Assembly: GCF_020171345.1 (NCBI RefSeq)
Contig: NZ_JAIUZM010000001.1
Coordinates: 496,001-560,000 of the forward strand
Direction: 5' to 3'
From: Microbulbifer agarilyticus
GTDB taxonomy: Bacteria > Pseudomonadota > Gammaproteobacteria > Pseudomonadales > Cellvibrionaceae
DNA: 64,000 nucleotides
The notes beneath the pieces were generated by a model. It was not told the origin of the DNA. It ran no database searches and saw nothing but the letters and a program-made list of their open reading frames with translations. Positions 17,137 to 25,306 of the stretch are shown here, piece after piece; the first letter of the stretch is position 1; every line of letters begins with the position of its first letter. The translations under genes and the position numbers were made by a program.

Positions 17137-19269
17137 TTACTGACAGACGTTAACACTTGATGCGGGATCAAATGCCAGAGTACCGCTTACATCGGTGACA
17201 CAGAAGTTAACGGTAACGCCACCTTTGGCGGTGCCCGATGTCACCAGTGTCGCCACACCGTTCGCATCGGTAACAGCGGAAGCAGATTCGCTCCAGGTGC
17301 CGCTGAAGTCACCAGTTACGGTCGCCCCAGACACTGGGTTGCCCAGGTCGTCGAGTACGGTCACTGTCGCGGTACCGGATTTTGTGCCCCTACCGGCATC
17401 CTGAGTTCCCGTTACCACGGAACTCACCACCAGACTGGTCGCTTCGCCACCGGACGAACCATCACTCACACTAACGACCTTGCTCGCGGTATCGCTCGCG
17501 CCCTGATCATCGGTGACGGTGAGGGTTACGGTGTAGCTACCGGCCGCCGCATAGCTGTTGCTTGCGGTTACACCAATATCGCTATTGCCGTCACCGAAGT
17601 CCCAGCTGTAGCCGGCAATACTGCCGTCACTGTCGCTACTTGCGGAGGCGTCAAACGTACAAGCGAGATCTGTGCAGCTCTCAGAGAACGCTGCAACTGG
17701 AGCATTGTTACCCGGAGGGGTAGTACCGCCCTCCCCAAGGATCACAATGTTATCCAACACATAGGTGTCGTTGGTAAAATTGCCCGGGTCTACCATTACC
17801 AGCAAAGCATTTACATCACTATCCGTGGTAGCGCCATCAATACGATCGGCCATTTGCAGGCGCAACGTCTGCCAGCCATTGGCGTGTTCAATATCGGCGC
17901 GGTAGCCACTGTGACGGCCGCTAGGATAGTTACTGGGGGTAGCAACGTTGCTATTTTCCAGCTGAATAAGAATTTCTTTGCCGACCATTGCGGGATCGGT
18001 GTTATTCACATCCAGTTGGAAGGCTTTATCGCCCAGGGTAAAGGGGCCGGCATCGGGGATGGCAGAAGTCGCGTGGGCAAGGACATCCCACTGGGAGCCC
18101 GCGTCACGGGTATAGGTGAGTACGCCGTTATCCGCACTATAAGTACCAGTAGCAGAACTTACGCTCATCTGGCTGTTGCCGTTGTAGTCTTCCAGCACGG
18201 TTTCCGTGCTCAGGTTTTTGCCAACGTAAATTCCGGTGGAAACCTCACAACCACCGCTGTTGACGGTAAGTGTCTGCGTGGTAGCCGCACTCGCCTCATC
18301 CCAGGTCACCTGAATGCTTGAACCGGAACCAGAAATGGTACCGCCGGTTACCGACCAGGTTGGGTTACCGGATCCATTCAGCACGCTATAGGTTTCGGTA
18401 CTGCCCGGCTGCGGCAAGTGGTTGCCACTCAGTGCCGGCTGGCTGCCCGGATAAACGCGTACATAGTCGACATTCAGCTGCTGCGGCATTACGGAATCAT
18501 CTACCTCACCGCCCCAGGAACCGCCGACGGCGAGGTTCAGCAGGAAGTGGAACTTGTTCCGGCCATCAAACGGCCAGTCTTCCGGAGAGACATCCGCCGG
18601 GGTTTTTACCGAGTACAGCAGGTTATCCACATACCAGCGAATTTCGTGGGATTCCCATTCAATGGCATAGGTGTGGTAATCGTCCGACCACTTACCGGGC
18701 TGCATCATAATGCCGTTGCCCTGATGGGAATTATCCGGCCACGGTTGCCCGTAGTGGATGGTGCCGTAAGCGAAATTTGCGCTCTGGCCGACGGATTCAA
18801 AAATGTCGATCTCACCACTCATGGGCCACCCGTTTACCGGGTCGGTAGGCAACATCCAGAAGGCCGGCCACATGCCCTGGCCATCGGGGAATTTCATGCG
18901 CGCTTCAAAGCGGCCAAATGCCCATTCACCAGAGCCCGGCATATTCGCAGTGCGGATACGCGCAGAGGTGTACTGCGAACCGCGAATACGCTCCTTACGC
19001 GCCTCGATGGTCATAACACCATTGTTCAGGGTGATATTTTCGGCCTGGTAGCTTTGCAGCTCACTGTTACCCCAGCCACAAATCCCATAGCTACAGCCAT
19101 CACCGATCATGATGTCCCAGGCATTGGTGTCGAGGCTGGCCTGGTCAAAATTTTCTTCGAAAATCGGGGTTTGACACTGTTGCGCATAAGCGCCACTGGA
19201 TATGGCACCGATTGCAGAACTGAGCACGAGGGTTTTAAAGGTACGACGCATTATTTTGGTTTTACTCAT
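17137..19269 (-). CDS. secreted GH16 endo-beta-1,3-glucanase (laminarinase) with PKD and Ig-like domains
   Basis: A 710-residue secreted enzyme. Residues 1-29 are a signal peptide ending AYA|Q. The GH16 laminarinase domain spans about 33-275 with the catalytic motif GEIDIFES: E153 nucleophile, D155, and E158 acid/base. A beta-sandwich module follows (281-365), then a module resembling a carbohydrate-binding or jelly-roll domain (about 366-535), a PKD domain (SWDFGDGNSD, about 550-635) and a C-terminal invasin-type Ig-like domain (635-710). It should cut beta-1,3-glucans such as laminarin. The start ATG at 19269 has GGAAGAG upstream. It lies downstream of the glucan-binding di-heme protein, with a hairpin in between. 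Confidence 0.9.
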   Translation of the reverse strand: MSKTKIMRRTFKTLVLSSAIGAISSGAYAQQCQTPIFEENFDQASLDTNAWDIMIGDGCSYGICGWGNSELQSYQAENITLNNGVMTIEARKERIRGSQYTSARIRTANMPGSGEWAFGRFEARMKFPDGQGMWPAFWMLPTDPVNGWPMSGEIDIFESVGQSANFAYGTIHYGQPWPDNSHQGNGIMMQPGKWSDDYHTYAIEWESHEIRWYVDNLLYSVKTPADVSPEDWPFDGRNKFHFLLNLAVGGSWGGEVDDSVMPQQLNVDYVRVYPGSQPALSGNHLPQPGSTETYSVLNGSGNPTWSVTGGTISGSGSSIQVTWDEASAATTQTLTVNSGGCEVSTGIYVGKNLSTETVLEDYNGNSQMSVSSATGTYSADNGVLTYTRDAGSQWDVLAHATSAIPDAGPFTLGDKAFQLDVNNTDPAMVGKEILIQLENSNVATPSNYPSGRHSGYRADIEHANGWQTLRLQMADRIDGATTDSDVNALLVMVDPGNFTNDTYVLDNIVILGEGGTTPPGNNAPVAAFSESCTDLACTFDASASSDSDGSIAGYSWDFGDGNSDIGVTASNSYAAAGSYTVTLTVTDDQGASDTASKVVSVSDGSSGGEATSLVVSSVVTGTQDAGRGTKSGTATVTVLDDLGNPVSGATVTGDFSGTWSESASAVTDANGVATLVTSGTAKGGVTVNFCVTDVSGTLAFDPASSVNVCQ

Positions 19270-19304
19270 TGTTATCTCTTCCTGGATATTTTTTTGGTTT
19301 TTGA

Positions 19305-19332
19305 AAACCCCGAAGCCGCAAAGGGCTTCGGG
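19305..19332 (-). terminator. intercistronic hairpin, possible attenuator or terminator
   Basis: A perfect 9-bp stem (19309-19317 with 19324-19332) lies between the di-heme protein stop and the GH16 start. On the minus strand it is followed by GTTTTC, a weak U tract. It may uncouple expression of the two genes or protect the upstream mRNA end. Confidence 0.55.
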
Positions 19333-19354
19333 CTCTCTCAACATCTAGCTTGGA

Positions 19355-22300
19355 TTACAAACTATTGAGGAAGTGGAGCAGCGCCTGACGATCGTTGTCG
19401 CTCAGGCCCTGATAGGCATCATTGGAGTCTTGCGATTCACCGCCATGCCAGCGAATTGCCTCATCCACGGTGCGCGCGCGGCCATCGTGCAGATAGGCAT
19501 GATGTGGCATACAGATTTCATCGCCCTCGGCGCCGGTTGGATTGGTTACACCGCCGGTAACACACGCCGCCAGTCCAAGCCCCCACAGCGGAGTGGTTCG
19601 CCATTCGCTGCCAGACGCCTGACCATCGCCGAGGCTATCGGCCAGACCCGGCCCCATATCGTGCAGCAACATGTCGCTGTATGGGTGGATGGTTTGGTTG
19701 CGCACTTCGGCGAGCGGGTGGAATTCGCTGGTCTGGAATGACTCGGTATGACAGCCGGTACAGCCAATGCTGCGGAACACATCGCGCCCCTGCAGTACGG
19801 TGGTGTCTTCCACACCGGCTTTCCAAACCCGCTGCGGGCGCACACCCAAGGTGGACAGGTAGGTAACCAGCTTGTCCAGATTTTCTTCCGGCATCAGCGG
19901 GCTATTCTGGCCGCAGTTGGCCTGTGCGGAACCGCAATCCGGATCTGGCATTACGCTGGTGCGCACACCCATATCGGTATTCAGCGCTGCTGCCGCCTGG
20001 TGACGTACGCTGGCCGCCGTCGCTTTCCAGCCGAACCGGCCAACGCGTGTCAGGCTCGGATTTTCCGGGTCGAGCACGCGGTTGGCGCGACCGGAAATGC
20101 CATCGCCATCTGCGTCATTGGCATCCTCAAGGGCAAGAATCGACGCTTCAGGAATCGCCTCCAACAAACCGAGTCCTACCAGACGCGGGGCAATACGCGC
20201 GGAGAAGGTTTCCGGAGTACCGCCGGTGAACTGATAATTTGGCGTGCGCAGGCCCTCTGGTGTTTCGATCCAGGAAGCAATCGACACGTCGCCTTCACCA
20301 CCCGATCCGTTCGGCTGCAATACGCCGCCGCGGTCGGCGGTAGGCGCACCAGTGGCGTCACCAATCTTAAATACCCAGCGGTCCAGCAGCTCACCATCCG
20401 TAGCAACCGGAGCACCGCCATTGCGCTCGTGACAGTCGGAGCAGCGCTCGTTGATGTAGCGTGTTCCGGTCAGCCCCACGTTGGATTCGAGTACCCCGTT
20501 CTCCGGATCTTCATCGTGCATACCGTCGATAAAGGAAGAGTGGTGTACGCGGCGCCCCTCGAGGAACTTCTGCGCATTGTCATAGCCGAGGTTGGTGGCC
20601 ATCTGCATGAAATGGTCGTTCGGCTCGTTGGTGTATTGATAGTGCATACTGGTTTTTCCGCCCAACCAGTATTCCTCCGGAATCTTGGCACTGTCTTCGC
20701 GGAACTGACTGACACCGGGAGCCTCGGCAAACCAGGGCACGATGCCTTCACCCACGACGTACAGGAATGTGGTGCCGTAATAGTTTGTCTGACCGCGCGG
20801 AATACTCGGATCACTGAACTGGCTGATCTCAAATTCCATGCGGTCGCCTACCTGTATTTCACGCCCCAGACGATTGTTGAAATTGCTGGTCTTACGGTAG
20901 TAGTAGAACTCGCCATCGGTGCCCAGGTAATCCATCATCACGTTACTTGCATAGGAAGCAACGGTGGTGAAGCCGGTATACCACCAGCGGTTTTCCGCCT
21001 GGTTTGGATCGAGGGGGAACACTGTGCGCACATTCATCGTTACGGTGTCACCGCCTTTGGCAACTTCGTCGATGATCTCAATGCTGCTTGAGCGGTGCTC
21101 AAAGTAAAACTTGATGAAGTGATCGTAGGATTGAAACTCATCTTCCCGCGCGTGACGTGTACGTGGACGATCGGAGAAGCGCGTAACCAATGCGGTCGCC
21201 GTTTCATACTGGGTATCGGGCTCGAGCACTGCGGCATTGTCGAAGAGCGGGGTAACCGCGCCGAGCACGCCGTAGGGCACCGTCCACCAGACACCGCCGG
21301 CACCGTCGCCATTGGTATCACCAGCGGCATTATCACCTGCGTAGAAATACAGCGGGCGGCCTTCATAGGCAGCCTGGTAGCTACCATCCGCACGCTGAAT
21401 GGTGCTCAGGTTTACCACACCGGTAGCAAAGCCATCGGTTACCAGTACCGGCGGCCAGTTTGTGGCACAGCCATCGTTACACTGGCTGGTGCCGGGCACA
21501 TTCAGGTCACTGTCAAACACGTACAGCGTGTAGCCAGGCTGGGCACTATCGGCACCGCCCACCAACATGGTATTTGCGAAGGACACCTCAACCTGTCCAG
21601 TGGGTAACGGGCAACCTGTGGCGTCTACCGGGGTGCCTGCGGCGGTGCCGGGGCACAAGTCCTGCGCATCCTCAACACCATCACCATCGGCGTCGCCCGC
21701 CGCGAGTTCACAGCCATTCGCATCCACTTGCGTGCCAGCCGGGGTGCCGGGGCACAGGTCGCTGCCATCGGCAACACCATCGCCATCACTGTCGACAATT
21801 ACTTCACAACCGTTTGCGTCGACGGTTGCACCGGGCGGTGTGGCCGGGCACTGGTCCTGACCGTTAACGACACCATCGCCATCACTGTCCGCACTCGGGT
21901 CACCACCACCGAACACATGGGTAACCGGCGAGGTGGATTTCGCTCCGGGCAACGCGTCATCCCAATAGGTGAAGTAGTAGTTGATCTCATCGCCGTTCGC
22001 GAGGCCGGTGACGATGTAAGTATTGCGATTGTTCGCTTGCGTCATACGCACATTTTGCTGGCCGCCACCGTTTACGCTGTAGTGTGCATCGGCCCAGGAG
22101 GAGCTGTTTACGAACAGCTCAACACTGTCCACACCGGTTTCCGTCAAACCGTATTCGCCACTCGACACTGGGCAGCCGTTCGCATCAACCGCGGTGCCGG
22201 CGGGAGTACCCGGGCACTGGTCGAGAGCGTCACTCACGCCATCGTTGTCGCTGTCGCCACCACCAGTGGTCACAGGGCAACCGACCGCATCGACCGTGGT

Positions 22301-22858
22301 ACCCGCGGGCGTAGCCGCGCACTGATCTACAAGGTCCGGTATTCCGTCGCCATCACTGTCGGTATCGGGAACCAGTTCAAACCAGTTCACATTGAAATTG
22401 CCGGCATCGACGTCCATACGGAATGTCTTGCGCCCCCGGCTGGATAGGTCAATGGAACCGACATAGCGGGTTTCAAAGCTCTGCCAGCCGCCGGTAGACG
22501 GGACTGTATCGGAGCCAATGGAAACGCCATCCAGAGACAGGCTAAAAGCACCTCCGCCGGTATTGGAGGCTACGCGGGCAAATACCGAGTAAAAGCCGGG
22601 TTTGGGTCTGAGGGTGTATTCCAGCCACTCACCACTTTCGGTCCAGGCAATATTGCGGCCGCCACCGTCGTCGGTGGTTGTTTCAATGTCAACGTCGTCG
22701 CCATTGCCTGCGCCACCGTTGTCACCGGGATCGGAATCGTAATATGCGTCATAGTCTTCAGCCTCGACATGGATTAGAGACTGGGCATGGGCTTGCCCGG
22801 CCACAGCCGAGCAAATCAACAGTGAAGCCACTGTCGACCAGAGGGGGGAACGTATCAT
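19355..22858 (-). CDS. CBM6-TSP3-CBM56-TSP3-di-heme oxidoreductase fusion protein
   Basis: A 1167-residue secreted multidomain protein. In order: signal peptide (1-25); CBM6-like module (about 28-165, opening VEAEDYDAYYDS); two thrombospondin type-3 calcium repeats (166-234, DSDGDGIPDLVDQC type); a CBM56-like beta-1,3-glucan-binding module (235-320, VDSVELFVNSSSW); three more TSP3 repeats (321-421); a COG4315-type secreted repeat (422-546, YTLYVFDSDLNVPG ... CATNWPPV); an unassigned segment (547-760); and a di-heme oxidoreductase domain with CSDCH at 806 and CTGCH at 1033 plus LHDGRARTVDEAIRWHGG, typical of DHOR proteins. It probably binds glucan outside the cell and does electron transfer there. 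ATG at 22858 is preferred because it begins the signal peptide; the frame extends to 22954. Confidence 0.85.
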   Translation of the reverse strand: MIRSPLWSTVASLLICSAVAGQAHAQSLIHVEAEDYDAYYDSDPGDNGGAGNGDDVDIETTTDDGGGRNIAWTESGEWLEYTLRPKPGFYSVFARVASNTGGGAFSLSLDGVSIGSDTVPSTGGWQSFETRYVGSIDLSSRGRKTFRMDVDAGNFNVNWFELVPDTDSDGDGIPDLVDQCAATPAGTTVDAVGCPVTTGGGDSDNDGVSDALDQCPGTPAGTAVDANGCPVSSGEYGLTETGVDSVELFVNSSSWADAHYSVNGGGQQNVRMTQANNRNTYIVTGLANGDEINYYFTYWDDALPGAKSTSPVTHVFGGGDPSADSDGDGVVNGQDQCPATPPGATVDANGCEVIVDSDGDGVADGSDLCPGTPAGTQVDANGCELAAGDADGDGVEDAQDLCPGTAAGTPVDATGCPLPTGQVEVSFANTMLVGGADSAQPGYTLYVFDSDLNVPGTSQCNDGCATNWPPVLVTDGFATGVVNLSTIQRADGSYQAAYEGRPLYFYAGDNAAGDTNGDGAGGVWWTVPYGVLGAVTPLFDNAAVLEPDTQYETATALVTRFSDRPRTRHAREDEFQSYDHFIKFYFEHRSSSIEIIDEVAKGGDTVTMNVRTVFPLDPNQAENRWWYTGFTTVASYASNVMMDYLGTDGEFYYYRKTSNFNNRLGREIQVGDRMEFEISQFSDPSIPRGQTNYYGTTFLYVVGEGIVPWFAEAPGVSQFREDSAKIPEEYWLGGKTSMHYQYTNEPNDHFMQMATNLGYDNAQKFLEGRRVHHSSFIDGMHDEDPENGVLESNVGLTGTRYINERCSDCHERNGGAPVATDGELLDRWVFKIGDATGAPTADRGGVLQPNGSGGEGDVSIASWIETPEGLRTPNYQFTGGTPETFSARIAPRLVGLGLLEAIPEASILALEDANDADGDGISGRANRVLDPENPSLTRVGRFGWKATAASVRHQAAAALNTDMGVRTSVMPDPDCGSAQANCGQNSPLMPEENLDKLVTYLSTLGVRPQRVWKAGVEDTTVLQGRDVFRSIGCTGCHTESFQTSEFHPLAEVRNQTIHPYSDMLLHDMGPGLADSLGDGQASGSEWRTTPLWGLGLAACVTGGVTNPTGAEGDEICMPHHAYLHDGRARTVDEAIRWHGGESQDSNDAYQGLSDNDRQALLHFLNSL

Positions 22859-23300
22859 CGCGTTGGTCCACTCGTTATTGTTTTGTTTGAGTTGGGACTG
22901 CTCGAGATTTACATTGCCAGAAATGACTGTCAGCTTGCGTCCCAGTTGAGGCAAGCCTTGGAAAGTGGGCGCCTGGGTCGAAAGTGGGAAGTGGGCACTG
23001 TCTGCAGTGCGAGAGATATTCTCCCTACCAACAGATACTTAGAGGTGATAAGCCTCTAGCGACAACTTATTCATGCGGAGAGAAAAAACTGACAGCCAGA
23101 GTTGAAAAAGAAAAGGTGCGTGTAAAAAGTAATCTTAAAAGAAATCACAAACTTTGATAACAATGCAGAATTTATAATCATTTATTTAAATTCCGACTTG
23201 AACACAACTGGTAGAAAAGCGCGCCAACCGTAAAGAAGCACCAGGTTGTCCCCATGTGTGTGACACAACCGGGCCAGTTCCCAGTCGTTCCAACGACTTT
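22859..23300. other. leader/upstream region of the di-heme gene, no gene seen
   Basis: This AT-rich stretch upstream of the minus-strand di-heme gene probably holds its promoter. It contains a repeated GAAAGTGGG element (about 22970-23000), a small hairpin AGAGG/CCTCT (23041-23057) and a TGTGT-GTG-ACACA dyad (23255-23267). None can be assigned to a known regulator. Confidence 0.4.
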
Positions 23301-23325
23301 AAAAAAGCGGGTGATTAACCCCCGC
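23301..23325 (-). terminator. second tandem terminator after DUF885
   Basis: Stem GCGGG (23307-23311) with CCCGC (23321-23325), followed on the minus strand by six T (23306-23301). It lies 32 bases beyond the first terminator and backs it up. Confidence 0.7.
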
Positions 23326-23356
23326 TACTTTCTTCCAGAGGAAGACTAACCAAACT

Positions 23357-23385
23357 AAAAAAGCCCGATATGAACCATACCGGGC
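23357..23385 (-). terminator. rho-independent terminator after the DUF885 gene
   Basis: GCCCG (23363-23367) pairs with CGGGC (23381-23385) and the inner TATG with CATA; on the minus strand six T (23362-23357) follow. Confidence 0.85.
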
Positions 23386-23425
23386 CCTCCTCTACACAGA
23401 GCTGAAACATCGCTTAGGCGCGGAA

Positions 23426-25264
23426 TCAGCTGGCTGCAGCTAGCGCCATGCCTTGTTTTTTGTCTGCAATATACCGGTCAACAATCTTTTCCAGAATATC
23501 CAGCGGCACCGCACCATTCTTCAACACCACATCGTGGAAGTCGCGCAGATCAAACTGGTCGCCCAGTTCTTGCATGGCTTTTTCGCGCAGCTCCAGAATC
23601 TTGATCATACCGATCTTGTACGAGGTCGCCTGGCCGGGCATAACGATATAGCGCTCGATTTCGGAGACTACATCGCTCTCCGCCATACCGGTATTGGCCA
23701 GCATGTATTCGATGCCCTGCTCGCGGGTCCAGCGCTTGTGGTGAATACCGGTATCGACAACCAGACGCACCGCGCGGAACAGCTCGCCGACTAAACGGCC
23801 AACGTTGTCATAGGGGTTATCCTGGTAGCCGAGTTCCCACGCCACCTGCTCCGCATACAGGGCCCAGCCTTCGATGTAGGCAGTAAACGGGGCCATGCGG
23901 CGCATGAATGGCATACCTTCAAGCTCCATGGCGATGGCGATCTGGAAGTGATGCCCAGGGATACCCTCGTGGTAGGCAAGCGTGCGCATGCCATATTTTG
24001 GAGTGGCCTTGATATCGTACAGGTTGGCAAAGAAGCGACCGGGGCGGCTGCCATCCAGTGCCGGCTGTTCGTAGTAGGCACCCGGTGCGGTCTTCTCCTT
24101 GAATTCAGGAATACGCACTACTTCCATGCCCGCCTTTGGGCGCACACGGAAGGCACCATCGATGCCCACATCAATCTCGTCGAGGATCTTCTGGTAGTCC
24201 TCCAGAATCTGCGCACGGCCTTCCTCACTGTCCTCATAGTAAAATTCTGGACGCGCGGCGAGGTCCGCCATGGTCGCGGTGAAGCCAACGGAGGTATCGA
24301 AACCTTCGCCATTCAAGATGGTGAGAATTTCCGATTGAATACGCTGCACCTCGGACAGGCCCAGTTCATGGATTTGATCCGGGGTGTAGTCGGTGGTGGT
24401 AAACATTTTCAGGGCGAGCTTGTAGACCTCTTCGCCCTCGGGCAGATGCCAATAGCCGTGGTCATTGCCAGCGCGGTCGGAAAGGTTGGAGAAATAACCA
24501 ATCATGTCCTGATAGGCGGGATATACGTACTGCTCGATGTGCTGCTCGGCGGTGGCAAGAATATGCACCCCGGCTTCCGCGTCAATGTCTTCAGCTTCGT
24601 CGAGTTTTTTCACGAGTGCGGTATAGAGAATATTCTCTTGCGCCGGTGTTTCCACAAAACCGCGCATCTCATCGAGTACCCGATCAATCACGAAGCGCGG
24701 GGGAACGATGCCGCGCTCTTCACGTACCTTGAGGTCTTCCAGTTGCGCGCCGAATTTCGACTCCACCGCCTGCAGGCGTGACAGATAATTCTGTGCGTCT
24801 TCCAGGTCTTCCACGCGATGCTGCGCTTCCATAAAGCTTGGATAGCCATTCTGCACACCGAACAGCTGATTCACCGGGTAGGTGTGGTAGCGGTATGGCT
24901 CCGCAGCAATGATCATATCTGCGAGGTATGTGGCGATGTCGCGGGTCAATTCCTCGTTTTCGTCCAGTCCCTCATAGCGATCCAGTGTCGCCCGGAACTG
25001 TTTAAAGTCGGCAAACATCTGCGCAGTTTTTTCGGGATCTGTTTCATCCAGGCGAGCATTGTGGCCCTTGATTCCCATGGACTCGAGAAAGCCGAGGGAA
25101 GTCAGCATCTCTGGGCTGTCAAAAGCCATGCTCACCAGGGGGCGATCGATAAACACGCGGAAGGAAAAGGGTTTCTCGGCGACCACCTCATGGGTGGCAA
25201 TACCACCGGCTGCGACGATGGCAGCGAGCAAAGTGCCACCGGTGTACTTTAGGATTTTCTTCAC
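23426..25264 (-). CDS. DUF885-family predicted metallopeptidase
   Basis: A 612-residue protein with an N-terminal membrane anchor or signal peptide (residues 5-22), so it is exported. The DUF885 signature YHEGIPGHHFQ near residue 430 contains the HExxxGHH metal-binding pattern, followed by FTAYIEGWALYAEQ, whose glutamate would complete a zinc site. This resembles gluzincin metallopeptidases; few DUF885 proteins have been characterised. It lies 42 bases after the M20 peptidase gene on the same strand and is followed by two terminators, so the two form an operon of probable periplasmic peptidases. Confidence 0.85.
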   Translation of the reverse strand: MKKILKYTGGTLLAAIVAAGGIATHEVVAEKPFSFRVFIDRPLVSMAFDSPEMLTSLGFLESMGIKGHNARLDETDPEKTAQMFADFKQFRATLDRYEGLDENEELTRDIATYLADMIIAAEPYRYHTYPVNQLFGVQNGYPSFMEAQHRVEDLEDAQNYLSRLQAVESKFGAQLEDLKVREERGIVPPRFVIDRVLDEMRGFVETPAQENILYTALVKKLDEAEDIDAEAGVHILATAEQHIEQYVYPAYQDMIGYFSNLSDRAGNDHGYWHLPEGEEVYKLALKMFTTTDYTPDQIHELGLSEVQRIQSEILTILNGEGFDTSVGFTATMADLAARPEFYYEDSEEGRAQILEDYQKILDEIDVGIDGAFRVRPKAGMEVVRIPEFKEKTAPGAYYEQPALDGSRPGRFFANLYDIKATPKYGMRTLAYHEGIPGHHFQIAIAMELEGMPFMRRMAPFTAYIEGWALYAEQVAWELGYQDNPYDNVGRLVGELFRAVRLVVDTGIHHKRWTREQGIEYMLANTGMAESDVVSEIERYIVMPGQATSYKIGMIKILELREKAMQELGDQFDLRDFHDVVLKNGAVPLDILEKIVDRYIADKKQGMALAAAS

Positions 25265-25306
25265 AATCGATAACCTCTGTTATCCGTTCTCGTTTTTGGG
25301 TTTTAT

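Noticed and set aside
18418-19368. 316-codon open frame on the plus strand
   Set aside because: It is antisense to the GH16 catalytic domain and shows no family features.
19748-21091. 447-codon open frame on the plus strand
   Set aside because: It is antisense to the di-heme fusion gene, whose sense frame has clear domains. The plus-strand product is rich in Cys/Arg/Gly without family features, a shadow of the GC-rich codon pattern.
21590-22330. tandem DNA repeat or CRISPR-like array
   Set aside because: The recurring blocks encode TSP3 protein repeats; copies diverge at DNA level and there are no spacers.
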